Shown: positions 25,907-33,938, numbered from the stretch's first letter. The stretch: 64,000 nucleotides of DNA from Pseudomonas inefficax (GCF_900277125.1 NZ_OPYN01000132.1:52-64051), one strand, 5' to 3'. The notes: generated from the sequence alone by a model not told the origin. Made by a program: numbers and translations.

Positions 25907-26752
25907 CTAGTTCCGTGCCTCGACTGCGTCGACATCCGGCGCGTCCGGTGCATCAGGGGCATCTGGCGCGTCGTCCACATCCGCCTTGGCAGCGTCCCTG
26001 GCTGCATTGGCAGCGACTTTGGCCTCGTCCCTTGCAGCATCAGCAGTTGCCCTGGCTGCATCTCTGGCCGCGTCAGCTTCGTTTCTGGCTGCGTCCCGGG
26101 CGGCATCTGCCGCGTCCCGGGCAGCGTCTCTGGCTTCATCTGCGCCTGCCAAGCCAGCCGCTTTTGCAGCGTCGCGGGCTGCGTCCGCCTCGGCTCGGGC
26201 AGCGTCTCTGGCTGCATCCGCAGTAGCTTTGGCCGCATCCCGGGCGGCATCCGCCTCAGCCCTGGCAGCGTCCCGCGCTGCATCAGCATCGTTTCGGGCT
26301 GCATCCCTGGCAGCATCTGCCGCATCGTTGTCGTTGTCGTTGTCGTTGTCATGCGCATCGCCTGGGCCTCTGCCGGCCATGCCACCACGGTCACCATGGT
26401 CACCATGGTCACCATCGCCGCCACCCGGGCCGCCATGTCCGCCACCACCATCACCGCCATGACCACTTCCAGAGCCACCGCTGCCACCACCGTGACCGCC
26501 ACCGCCTCCAGAGCCACCGCTGCCACCGCCGTGGCCGCCGCCGCTTCCAGAGCCACCGCTGCCACCACCGTGCCCACCGCCACCTCCTGAGCCACCGCCA
26601 CCGCCACTGCCGCCGTGACCACCGCCGCCGCCGCTACCACCGTCCTTGGCATACACGCTGGAGAAACTACCGATGTAGTCGGGCACCAGGACGGTCGATG
26701 CCGACAGGACGCCACCTATTGCCAATGCCAACAAACATTTCTTGAGCAACAT
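25907..26752 (-). CDS. Exported protein with Gly-rich and LEA-like 11-residue repeats
   Basis: This 281-residue protein has four compositional blocks. A signal peptide (about 1-35, LLKKCLLALAIGGVLSAS) leads into a Gly/Ser/His-rich region (37 to about 125, GGGHGGGSGGSG units), then NDNDNDND (about 135-142), then ten tandem 11-residue units of consensus DAARDAA[RK]xxA (about 145-258), and finally a DAPDAPDAPDAPDVD tail. The 11-mer periodicity and Ala/Asp/Arg content resemble LEA group 3 and similar amphipathic-helix desiccation proteins. Start 26752 follows GGAGGTG. I know of no named family; the exported location and repeat architecture are seen, a protective or surface role is inferred. Confidence 0.82.
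   Translation of the reverse strand: MLLKKCLLALAIGGVLSASTVLVPDYIGSFSSVYAKDGGSGGGGGHGGSGGGGGSGGGGGHGGGSGGSGSGGGHGGGSGGSGGGGGHGGGSGGSGSGHGGDGGGGHGGPGGGDGDHGDHGDRGGMAGRGPGDAHDNDNDNDNDAADAARDAARNDADAARDAARAEADAARDAAKATADAARDAARAEADAARDAAKAAGLAGADEARDAARDAADAARDAARNEADAARDAARATADAARDEAKVAANAARDAAKADVDDAPDAPDAPDAPDVDAVEARN
25970..26310 (-). repeat. Ten tandem 33-bp coding repeats (11-residue units)
   Basis: Within the exported protein gene, DAARDAA[RK]xxA recurs about every 33 bp, with one unit lengthened by GLAGA. Variation between units (RNDA, RAEA, KATA, RNEA, RATA, KVAA) shows that they have diverged, so this is an old repeat rather than a recent slippage tract. Boundaries are approximate. Confidence 0.8.
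26327..26350 (-). repeat. Perfect hexanucleotide tandem repeat (GTTGTC)4
   Basis: Four exact copies of GTTGTC on the + strand encode Asn-Asp repeats on the - strand. As a pure 6-bp tandem array inside a gene it could vary in copy number without shifting the frame. Confidence 0.9.
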
Positions 26753-27016
26753 GATGCACCTCCGCTTGGAGTTGCGTCGTCATCTCCGTATCGAACGCAA
26801 TGACCAATGAGTTCGCAACCGCCCATGGAGCGGACAGCCAACCGGCGCGGCCATAGATCTGCAATGTCAGCGAGCAGCCTCAGTTTTCGCACGATCCTTC
26901 AGAGCCAGTCAGCATCTTTGCGTGGGAAATATTCCCACATATTAAGACTAGTACTGTCTGCCTGAGTTCCAAGGACCGAATATCAGGCCAAGGCACGTTT
27001 CAGGACTTGCCAGCAG
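26753..27016. promoter_or_regulatory. 264-bp intergenic region with a 17-bp palindrome
   Basis: The region upstream of the repeat-rich exported gene contains a perfect inverted repeat GTGGGAA-ATA-TTCCCAC at 26922-26938, about 170 bp before the start codon. It has no T tract and is followed by AT-rich sequence (CATATTAAGACTAGTACTG), so an operator or promoter element is more likely than a terminator. No ORF of note is present. Confidence 0.45.
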
Positions 27017-27604
27017 TCACGCCTGGCTGAAAAGCACCCGCCTGAAAGCCTCGGCCGCCAGGTGTACCTGCACCGCCCAGTCCTGCGCCGCGTCACTGCC
27101 GGCATCATCGGAAATGTATTTCAGGCACACGAACGGGATGCCTTCGCTACGTGCGATCAGCGCCAGCACGTAGGCTTCCATGTCGACCACGTCGTAAGGT
27201 GCATCGCCATGGTTGATTTCGAAGCTGTCGCCACTGCCGCAGGTTTCCAGGGGCAGGCCGGGGATCTGCGCCCCATGCTCCAACACCACCGGGATGTCCG
27301 ACAAAGGCGTCTGGTAGCGGGCAAAGCCCAGCGGGGTCACATCCATGTCGCGCTGCACGAAGCGGGTGCAGCACACCACCTCGCCTTTGCCATGGCGCTG
27401 GCTGCCGGCCGAGCCAAGGTTCACGATCAGCCTGGGCCGGCGTGCGGCAATAGCGTTGGTCAGGGCGATGGCAGCATTGACCTTGCCGATGCCGGTGAAC
27501 ACGGTGTCGAGCTCAGCGAATACATCCCCGGCTTCGGCTTCGAGGGCGAAGACAAACAACGTGTCGTCCAGGGAAATGTCGGGGAATTGCTTGATCAGCA
27601 TCAT
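27017..27604 (-). CDS. MTA/SAH nucleosidase-like protein (phosphorylase superfamily)
   Basis: This 195-residue member of the PNP/UDP phosphorylase fold has ALEAEA at the N-terminus (position of the catalytic-site Glu), GIGKVNAAIALT, VNLGSAGS, VDMEAY (nucleoside-binding Met-Glu) and ISDDAG (catalytic Asp). This is the motif order of 5'-methylthioadenosine/S-adenosylhomocysteine nucleosidase. It is shorter than Pfs (about 230). Start 27604 or the adjacent ATG 27601 is chosen; the open frame to 27856 overlaps the upstream gene. It is the last gene of a four-gene operon that also encodes a methyltransferase, fitting a role in clearing SAH or MTA. Confidence 0.85.
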   Translation of the reverse strand: MMLIKQFPDISLDDTLFVFALEAEAGDVFAELDTVFTGIGKVNAAIALTNAIAARRPRLIVNLGSAGSQRHGKGEVVCCTRFVQRDMDVTPLGFARYQTPLSDIPVVLEHGAQIPGLPLETCGSGDSFEINHGDAPYDVVDMEAYVLALIARSEGIPFVCLKYISDDAGSDAAQDWAVQVHLAAEAFRRVLFSQA

Positions 27605-27660
27605 GGCGCGGGTGGTTCCGAGTGGCTGCGAAAGGCGCGGCCATTTTCGGCCAACCCCGG

Positions 27661-28767
27661 CTAATTGCAAGCCCCGGCGGCCACCACCGCCCGTAACGCC
27701 TGCGCCCTGCCCAGGCCGGCAGCGCTGGCCTGGGCCAGGCATTGCAGTTGCTGGTCGGCATGGGTGCCTTGGCGCAACAGGTGTCGTGCATGGTGGAAGG
27801 CACGCTCGGCATCTGCCGTATCGACCGGCAACTGCTCCTGCAACTGGGCCAACCAACCTTCGGCCGTGACCGGCTGTTGCTCATGCAGGCCGATGAACTC
27901 GCCCTGGCGCCCATGGCGCATGGCGCGCCAGTAGTTTTCCTGGGTGATCCAGCGCTGCTCGCGGCTGCAGGCCACCGGGTCATGCCGGTACATGACGCTG
28001 TGCTCTACCAGGTGGCGAAACAGCGCAGCGATGCACAGCGCGTCCTCCAGGCGCGGGCAGCCATCGCAGATGCGCAGCTCGACCGTGGGGAAGCGCCGCG
28101 AAGGCCGGATCGCCCACCAGAAGTCGCCATCCGCGGCCAGCGACCCAGTGCGTTGCAGCAATGCGCGGTAGCGCTCGTAGGCGGCCCAGTCCGGCAAAGG
28201 CTCGGGCAAGCCCATGTGCGGCCACTCCCCGCAAATCACTCGACGGTAGCTCATGTAGCCGGTGCACTGGCCTGCCCACAGCGGCGATGACGTACTCAGT
28301 ACCAACAACAAGGGCAGCCAGCCCAGTACACGGTTGATCAATTGCATGCGGTCGCAGCCTGGCGGTACGCCCACGTGTACATGCAGGCCGTTGAGCAGGC
28401 TGCGCTGCGCTACATGCCGGTAGTCAGCGAACAATTGCCGGTAATGCGCCGGGGTAGCCGGTTTCTGCCGCAGCCAGGCGGCATTGGGGTGGCTGGCCGC
28501 ACCGTACAGGCCCATGCCCTCTTCGGCCAGCACCGTGTTCAACCGCTGGCGGCTGTGCTGGAAGAACTCGCGTGCCTCGAACTGGTTGGCGAACACCGGC
28601 GAGGCCACTTCGATCTGGCTGCGGAACATTTCCTGGGCAAAATACTGGCCCAAGGCCTCCCGGCAACGCCCGACTACGGCTGGCGAAGGTGTGGCCGGTA
28701 CCTGCCCTGAGTCCAGGTTCACCAGCAGGTATTCTTCCTCGATGCCGAATGTGCAGGGTCGGGCCAT
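27661..28767 (-). CDS. YbdK-type carboxylate-amine ligase (GCS2 family)
   Basis: This 368-residue member of the glutamate-cysteine ligase family 2 begins with TFGIEEEYLLVN and has FRSQIEVASPVF, GLHVHVGVPPG and WWAIRPSRRFPTVELRICDGCP, all typical GCS2 signatures with the Glu/His metal ligands. Members couple a carboxylate to an amine using ATP; E. coli YbdK has weak glutamate-cysteine ligase activity. Native substrate here is unknown. It lies 6 bp after the methyltransferase stop, within a four-gene operon. Confidence 0.92.
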   Translation of the reverse strand: MARPCTFGIEEEYLLVNLDSGQVPATPSPAVVGRCREALGQYFAQEMFRSQIEVASPVFANQFEAREFFQHSRQRLNTVLAEEGMGLYGAASHPNAAWLRQKPATPAHYRQLFADYRHVAQRSLLNGLHVHVGVPPGCDRMQLINRVLGWLPLLLVLSTSSPLWAGQCTGYMSYRRVICGEWPHMGLPEPLPDWAAYERYRALLQRTGSLAADGDFWWAIRPSRRFPTVELRICDGCPRLEDALCIAALFRHLVEHSVMYRHDPVACSREQRWITQENYWRAMRHGRQGEFIGLHEQQPVTAEGWLAQLQEQLPVDTADAERAFHHARHLLRQGTHADQQLQCLAQASAAGLGRAQALRAVVAAGACN

Positions 28768-28773
28768 GCTGCC

Positions 28774-29727
28774 TCAGCTGTTGCGGGTGACGGTAAGCAC
28801 CACGGCGGCGATGCGTTCTACCTGCTCGTAACCCGGTTCGTTCAGTTGCTCGCCAAACACGTCCGGGTCGATTTCCCGATACACCCAGGACCATTCCGGG
28901 CCCGCCAGGCGCAGGCGGATGGCTTCGAGCAAGGCGTCCCGGCCTTCGATTATCGCCACGCCGGTATACAACAGTAGCGTGCCTCCTGAACCCAGCCGCT
29001 CGCAGGCTTGTTCGACGATCCGCAGCGACAGCTGGGCGCCGAGTGAACCACCGCCATGCCGATAGGTACGCTCACCGGCATCCAGCATGTACGGCGGGTT
29101 GGCAACGATAAGGTCGAACAGCCCGGTAATGCCGCCGAGCAGATCACTCGGTTCTACGGATACATTGCTCAGGCCCGCCAATGCCGCGTTGATCGCGGTG
29201 TAACGCAGCGCGAGCGGGTTGATATCCACGGCGCTGACATGGGCATGGGGCGCCGCCCGCGCAATCAGCAAGGCGCCCACGCCTGTACCGCAACCAATAT
29301 CCACGGCATGCTCGACGCGTTTCGGGGTGCGTTGCAGATGATCGTGGATGACCTGGGCGAAACGGTAACTGTCCGGGCCGAGAAACACCGCGTCGGCTTC
29401 CTGGGTGGGGTACGCAGAGTGCACCAGCAGCAGGTCGTCGATAGTCGACCAGCGCACGGTGCTGATCAGCATGTCCCCGTGCTCGTTCAGCACTTGGGCC
29501 AGGCGCATTTGTTCCAGCTCGTCGGCAGAAACCAGTGACGAACGGAACGGACGGTTCCAGCCGAATACATCGCGCACTGTCCTGGCCTGCTCAGCTTCCG
29601 GGCGCGCATTCACGCGCGCATGGGTTGCCGGGGTGACACAGGTGAAGCGATAGCCGTCGGCGCGCAGGCGTTTGCCCAACTGCAGCATTGCCTGGTCAGC
29701 CTGGATTTGTTGGGGATCGAGCAGCAT
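28774..29727 (-). CDS. Class I SAM-dependent methyltransferase with NPPY motif
   Basis: This 317-residue methyltransferase has the SAM site DIGCGTGVGALLIAR near residue 145, the motif II acidic residue in VSAVDINPLAL, and the catalytic LIVANPPYML near residue 208, as in HemK/PrmC-type N-methyltransferases acting on amide or amine nitrogen. An N-terminal region (1-130) precedes the Rossmann domain. Its start codon overlaps the stop of the upstream iron enzyme (TGATG), showing tight coupling. Confidence 0.9.
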   Translation of the reverse strand: MLLDPQQIQADQAMLQLGKRLRADGYRFTCVTPATHARVNARPEAEQARTVRDVFGWNRPFRSSLVSADELEQMRLAQVLNEHGDMLISTVRWSTIDDLLLVHSAYPTQEADAVFLGPDSYRFAQVIHDHLQRTPKRVEHAVDIGCGTGVGALLIARAAPHAHVSAVDINPLALRYTAINAALAGLSNVSVEPSDLLGGITGLFDLIVANPPYMLDAGERTYRHGGGSLGAQLSLRIVEQACERLGSGGTLLLYTGVAIIEGRDALLEAIRLRLAGPEWSWVYREIDPDVFGEQLNEPGYEQVERIAAVVLTVTRNS

Positions 29728-31061
29728 CAGCGGGTTACCTCCTGGATCAGGCCGGTAGCACGCAAATAACGCCGGGTGGCCAGCAATCCTTCCGGTGTCG
29801 CATGGCGGTTACCGGCCATCGTGTCGATCAAAGTTTCGATATCGGCGTCCTGGGCAGGAGTCGCGGGCGTATCATCCGATTGCACTTGCACCTCCCAACT
29901 GCCTGGCAGCACCCGGCGACCCCGGGCTTGCCAGCCTGCCGCGATCCAGTCGTGCCAGAGTTGTTTTTCATAAGCCGTGAACACGCCATACATCGGTGCC
30001 GAAGGGCCGTCGATGAGCCCCCACCAGCGGCTGTTGGTGGGCGCTTCACCACGACATATCCAGCCTTGCGCCTGCAGGGCCTGCAGGAACGCGGGCATGG
30101 CGCCGGGCTCGGCCAGCCATTGGTTGACGGTGCGCTTTTGCAAGCGGCAATGATCGGAATGCATGAATCGGCCAAAATTGCGCTTTTGTTCCAGTGCCGA
30201 CAGCAGTTCGAATTCAAGGTCGAAGCTGCTGACAAGGCTGGGGGTATCGAGCCCCAGGTCGTTCAAGCGGTACCCGCTGCGCACCCGCTGGTAGAACTGA
30301 CCAGCGTCGTCGCGCGGGCACAATTGGCGCAGCGCCTGAATGGACAGATGCGCATGCCCGCTGGCCGCGTTGTCGATGGTGACGTGGAGCTGGAAGTAAT
30401 GGCCATCGATGCCCAATTCCGCCAGTTCGTAGGTGGTAATCAGCAAATGCAACGGTGGCTGTTCATAGCCCAGGTTGTAGCCGATCACCTCGGGAAGAAA
30501 TTCATCGCCGTGGCGCCCCAATGCCAATTGCAAGGCGCCTTGCAGGTAACGCTGGTCATCCAGTTCAGGGAGGTCAAGGCAACCCAGCCGGCTCAACAGC
30601 CGTTGGTAGATCATTACATGGTTACAGCGCGGGTCGCCGCCGCCCAGTTCTTCCATGTAAGTGCGAATCAAGCCGTGATAGCGCGGATCCCCCCAGTGTC
30701 GCAAGGTACTGTGCAACCATGCACCGTCCACTGCCTTGGTGGGCGCCACCTGTTGCAGGAACCACAACGCCTGGGCGCGGTTGGCAAAATAGCGCCGTGG
30801 TGCGCCTTGGCGGCGTTGCTCGAGGTAACTGGCGTAGGCTTCAGCCACCCCGCTTGCGTGGCGAGCGCTCCAGGCTTCCAGCTCAGCAGGGTCTGCAGGC
30901 AAGTCATCCGGCAAACGCTGCGCGTGTGCCAACTGTTCGCCCAGCCATGCAGTGCTCGTGCTGTCGTGGCCCACGAGCAACCTCTGGTAGCGCTCCTTAA
31001 GGCTTGGCCCATTTGCCGAAGCCGGTATCACCGCGTCGGTCTTGCGGGTCATTACCGTCAT
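29727..31061 (-). CDS. Iron-containing redox enzyme (heme-oxygenase-like diiron, HDO-type)
   Basis: This 444-residue protein matches the 'iron-containing redox enzyme' group with a heme-oxygenase-like fold. Candidate metal ligands lie in YELAELGIDGHYFQLHVTID (Glu, His, Asp) and ASGHAHLS in the central region (about 215-245). Members such as UndA and SznF use non-heme iron for oxidative cleavage or N-oxygenation. ATG 31061 follows AAGGA at 8 nt. It is the first gene of the operon that continues with a methyltransferase, GCS2 ligase and nucleosidase. Fold assignment is by recognition; reaction unknown. Confidence 0.78.
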   Translation of the reverse strand: MTVMTRKTDAVIPASANGPSLKERYQRLLVGHDSTSTAWLGEQLAHAQRLPDDLPADPAELEAWSARHASGVAEAYASYLEQRRQGAPRRYFANRAQALWFLQQVAPTKAVDGAWLHSTLRHWGDPRYHGLIRTYMEELGGGDPRCNHVMIYQRLLSRLGCLDLPELDDQRYLQGALQLALGRHGDEFLPEVIGYNLGYEQPPLHLLITTYELAELGIDGHYFQLHVTIDNAASGHAHLSIQALRQLCPRDDAGQFYQRVRSGYRLNDLGLDTPSLVSSFDLEFELLSALEQKRNFGRFMHSDHCRLQKRTVNQWLAEPGAMPAFLQALQAQGWICRGEAPTNSRWWGLIDGPSAPMYGVFTAYEKQLWHDWIAAGWQARGRRVLPGSWEVQVQSDDTPATPAQDADIETLIDTMAGNRHATPEGLLATRRYLRATGLIQEVTR

Positions 31062-31082
31062 GCCGTAGTCCTTGTCCGCATT

Positions 31083-31280
31083 TTATTGGCTGGGTTTCTG
31101 ACCAGGCATCGGTTCAGGGTCTGGCGCAGGTTGTGAAGCAGGTTTGTCGTCGGGTTGCTGCATTTGCAGCGAGGGTTTGCTTTGGTCGGCATCCTTCGCC
31201 GGGTGGTCGTTGTCCCGGTCAAAACAGCCACCCAGCAAGCCAAGCGTGCCCACCAGGGTTATCAGAGGGATCAATCGCAT
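31083..31280 (-). CDS. Small lipoprotein
   Basis: This 65-residue protein has a lipoprotein signal (MRLIPLITLVGTLGLLGGC; lipobox LGGC, Cys19) followed by a Pro/Asp/Gln-rich, probably disordered tail (QPAPDPEPMPGQKPSQ). AGGAG precedes ATG 31280, deciding the start over an upstream in-frame Met. Asp at +3 after the Cys (FDRD) leaves membrane sorting uncertain. It lies 21 bp upstream of the HDO enzyme and might share its transcript. Confidence 0.8.
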   Translation of the reverse strand: MRLIPLITLVGTLGLLGGCFDRDNDHPAKDADQSKPSLQMQQPDDKPASQPAPDPEPMPGQKPSQ

Positions 31281-31340
31281 GGGGTTCTCCTTCTGTGCAA
31301 AATCGCAGTGCCCGATCACCCGGGCACTGCGTAGCCTCAC

Positions 31341-31517
31341 TTACGAACGGCCGCCCTTGCGGCCCGATTCGCTGGTACGGCCACCACCGGATTGCTGGCC
31401 GCCCTTGCGCCCAGCTTCGGAGGCTTTTTCGCGGTCATTGGCAAAGTTGCCCGGGTTCTTGTTGCCACCCTGGCTGCCTTGCTGGTTGCCGGTGCGGCTG
31501 TTCTCTTTGTTGGCCAT
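31341..31517 (-). CDS. KGG-repeat stress protein (second copy)
   Basis: This 58-residue protein, MANKENSRTGNQQGSQGG followed by NPGNFANDREKASEAGRKGG and SESGRKGGRS, has the same KGG repeats as the protein at 6634-6843 but a distinct N-terminus. The ATG at 31517 and TAA at 31341-31343 give a clean frame; an alternative overlapping frame of 70 codons is not protein-like. It lies upstream of the small lipoprotein on the same strand. Confidence 0.88.
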   Translation of the reverse strand: MANKENSRTGNQQGSQGGNKNPGNFANDREKASEAGRKGGQQSGGGRTSESGRKGGRS

Positions 31518-31712
31518 GGTCTTAAACCTCGTATGACTTCGGAATGCACGGCATTACCTGCCGTACACCTGTTGGGAGTTCAGTCATTTCGGCGGATTCG
31601 GTTTAATGCGAAGCGTTCTGACCAGCGGCATTAAATAAGCGGCGTCAGCATATTTGGTGCGCCTGTCAGTCGCGCGATAGGCGGGCCAGCTGGCTCTGCC
31701 AATGGCAACGCA

Positions 31713-31740
31713 GTCGAGGTGGGAGCAACTGTCTTGCTCA
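31713..31740 (-). repeat. Dispersed non-REP repeat (copy 2)
   Basis: The reverse complement reads GAGCAAGACAGTTG then CTCCCACCTCGAC; 25 bp of it are identical to 46206-46230. It is adjacent to a REP cluster. Confidence 0.75.
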
Positions 31741-31762
31741 ATCTTTAAAAGCGGGCGCGATC

Positions 31763-31926
31763 CCTGTGGGAGCGGGCGCGCCCGCGAACACGGGCGAAGC
31801 CCGTGCCATCCACCGCGTCGCCTGTTTCGCGGGCTTGCCCGCTCCCACAGGTACTGCACATGGCTTGGGGTCGACGCGGTCGAGGCGGGAGCTGGCTTGC
31901 CGGCGAGGGGCTGCACAGCAGCCCCA
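31763..31926. repeat. REP cluster (pair plus a third unit)
   Basis: A facing pair (CTGTGGGAGCGGGCGCGCCCGC and CGCGGGCTTGCCCGCTCCCACAGG; 31763-31852) is followed by a unit of another subtype, GGGAGCTGGCTTGCCGGCGAGGGGCTG (31886-31926). Confidence 0.85.
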
Positions 31927-31996
31927 ACATTAGCCAAGGCGGCGTATGCTGCCCCGGCTTGTGACGGCCAGCAAGCCCAAGCTGGGTGTTTAGCGA

Positions 31997-32860
31997 TCAG
32001 GCTTGCAACAGCAGGCGCAGGTCGACACCCGTCTCGCTCATGGGCGGGCACCAGTAGTATCCACCGGTCAATGGCCGGCTGAAGCGGTACAGGCCGTCGA
32101 TGATGCCGTCCTCCAGGCCGCTCATGCGCCGCAGCTGTACCTCGAACGCATCGAAGCTGTGACCAAGGGCCACGAAGGCCAGGCCAGCGCCACGCTGGTC
32201 TGCCCAGGCCACCGAACGACGGACCATGAACGCCTCTGGTTCAAAGTTTTCCTGGGCCGTGCGCTTGACATGGGCCGACTCGGGGGCGTCATCGAGCTCT
32301 TCGTTGTCGCTCAGGCGGCGACCGATGATGTTGTCCTGGTCGGCCTGGGGCAGCGACTTGAAGTACTCAAGGTCGTGCTTCCACAACTGGAACGCGGCAA
32401 AGCTTGCGCCATCGGCGCCAATGGCCACCTGCACGGCCGCTTCGTCCACCGGGTTTTCGGTGCCGTCTTCATAGCCGGTCAAGTCATGGCCACCGCGGTG
32501 CAGGAAGCCGTCGACGCTATCGGCCAGCCGCAGGGCCGGAGCCAATGCTTGCTCCAGGGCCTGGGCCCGCAGCAGCAGGTCGCCCCGCTCGTTGCCACGC
32601 AGCCACAGCCACAGGGCGTGTTGGGTGCTGGGGTTCTCCACTGCAGCATCCAGCTGAGGGAAGGCGCGCAAGCCAGGTACCTCACGGCCCAGGGCCTTGG
32701 CCATCGGGGCGCCGACACCTAGGATCAACTGTACGCCATCGACCTGCGGCAGCAAGGCATCCAGGGCGGCAGGCAGGGCCTCGGGCGAATGCAGGGCGAA
32801 GAACAGGTGACGGGCGTGAGCCGGCACCGGGGTGGCAAGCAGACCTTGCTGGAACGGCAT
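31997..32860 (-). CDS. DyP-type heme peroxidase
   Basis: This 287-residue enzyme has the DyP signature GYEDGTENP (GxxDG catalytic Asp) near residue 130 and the candidate proximal heme His in SAHVKRTAQENF near residue 197, plus FMVRRSVAWAD. Length and motifs match the bacterial YfeX-like/PpDyP group, cytoplasmic enzymes using H2O2 to oxidise dyes, phenolics, Mn2+ or porphyrinogen. The start at 32860 has AAGGA about 12 nt upstream. It stands alone, divergent from the transporter gene. Confidence 0.94.
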   Translation of the reverse strand: MPFQQGLLATPVPAHARHLFFALHSPEALPAALDALLPQVDGVQLILGVGAPMAKALGREVPGLRAFPQLDAAVENPSTQHALWLWLRGNERGDLLLRAQALEQALAPALRLADSVDGFLHRGGHDLTGYEDGTENPVDEAAVQVAIGADGASFAAFQLWKHDLEYFKSLPQADQDNIIGRRLSDNEELDDAPESAHVKRTAQENFEPEAFMVRRSVAWADQRGAGLAFVALGHSFDAFEVQLRRMSGLEDGIIDGLYRFSRPLTGGYYWCPPMSETGVDLRLLLQA

Positions 32861-33044
32861 GACAGGAAAATCCTTGGTAAAAAAAGGAATGCTACTGCGC
32901 CTGCAGGCCTACTGCAACGCGGCATACAGCCTCGCCAGCCGCTGCGCTTGGTAATAAACGGTTACCAAGTGCTGGCGCTTTGCAATTAGCTATCAATCAG
33001 GGCCGACCTACACTCCTCCCGATCCTTCGCCCGAGAGACCGCCC

Positions 33045-33938
33045 ATGACCGCCTCGCCTTTGCTCACCGCCTTCCTGCCGCTGGCCCTGGGCATCATCAT
33101 GCTCGGCCTCGGGTTATCACTGACCCTGGCCGACTTTGCTCGCGTGGTGAAGTACCCCAAGCCAGTGGTGATAGGCCTGGTTTGCCAGATCCTGCTGCTG
33201 CCGCTGGTGTGCTTCCTGATCGCCAATGGCTTTGGCCTGGAGTCGGCCCTGGCGGTGGGGCTGATGCTGCTGGCCGCGTCGCCAGGCGGCACCACGGCCA
33301 ACCTTTTCAGCCACCTGGCCCATGGCGATGTGGCATTGAATATCACCCTGACGGCGGTCAACTCGCTGATCGCTATCCTGACCATGCCACTGTTGGTGAA
33401 CCTGTCGCTGAGCTGGTTCATGGCATCAGACCAGGCCATACCGCTGCAGTTTGCCAAGGTGATGCAGGTGTTCGCCATCGTCCTGCTGCCGGTAGCGCTG
33501 GGCATGCTGATTCGCCGCTTCGCACCCGCTTTTGCCGCGCGCATGGAAAAGCCGATGAAGCTGGTGGCCGCGTTGTTCCTGGCGTTCACCATCGTCCTGG
33601 CGCTGGCCAAGGACTGGCAGACCGTGGTTGCATACGCGCCGGTGGTGGGCCTGGCCGCGCTGCTGTTCAACCTGCTGAGCCTGAGCGTGGGCTACTGGGT
33701 GCCGCGCCTGCTGAACATTCCCAAGCGCCAGGCGATTGCCATCGGCATGGAGATCGGCATCCACAACGGCACCTTGGCGATTGCCCTGGCATTGAGCCCT
33801 TCGCTGCTGAACAACGCCACCATGGCGGTGCCGGCGGCGCTGTACAGCCTGATCATGTTCTTCACCGCAGCGGCATTTGGCTGGTGGGTGAGCCGCGGGC
33901 ATGTGGCGGCGCAGCCCAAGGGCGAAACGGTTAACTGA
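33045..33938 (+). CDS. Bile acid:sodium symporter (BASS) family transporter
   Basis: This 297-residue inner-membrane protein has about nine to ten hydrophobic segments, with family motifs LGIIMLGLGLSLTLADF at the N-terminus, AASPGGTTANLFSHLA near residue 80 and EIGIHNGTLAIALAL near residue 235. The BASS fold transports organic anions with Na+; substrate is unknown. It has its own promoter region, divergent from the DyP gene. Confidence 0.92.
   Translation: MTASPLLTAFLPLALGIIMLGLGLSLTLADFARVVKYPKPVVIGLVCQILLLPLVCFLIANGFGLESALAVGLMLLAASPGGTTANLFSHLAHGDVALNITLTAVNSLIAILTMPLLVNLSLSWFMASDQAIPLQFAKVMQVFAIVLLPVALGMLIRRFAPAFAARMEKPMKLVAALFLAFTIVLALAKDWQTVVAYAPVVGLAALLFNLLSLSVGYWVPRLLNIPKRQAIAIGMEIGIHNGTLAIALALSPSLLNNATMAVPAALYSLIMFFTAAAFGWWVSRGHVAAQPKGETVN

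Larger units (their letters stand above)
31518..31996. other. 479-bp gene-free region holding repeats
   Basis: No convincing ORF is seen. It contains the promoter side of the KGG gene, an inverted copy of the 25-bp dispersed repeat (31713-31740) and three REP units (31763-31926). The part from 31518 to 31700 shows nothing else I can name. Confidence 0.6.

Noticed and set aside
25986..26462. Ala/Ser-rich open frame on the + strand opposite the repeat protein
   Set aside because: The repeat DNA is open in several frames by composition; only the - strand frame has a signal peptide, ribosome-binding site and ordered repeats.
31337..31549. 70-codon - strand frame overlapping the small KGG gene
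   Set aside because: It reads out of frame through KGG codons and gives an Arg/Ala-rich nonsense protein, whereas the shifted frame gives a perfect KGG protein.
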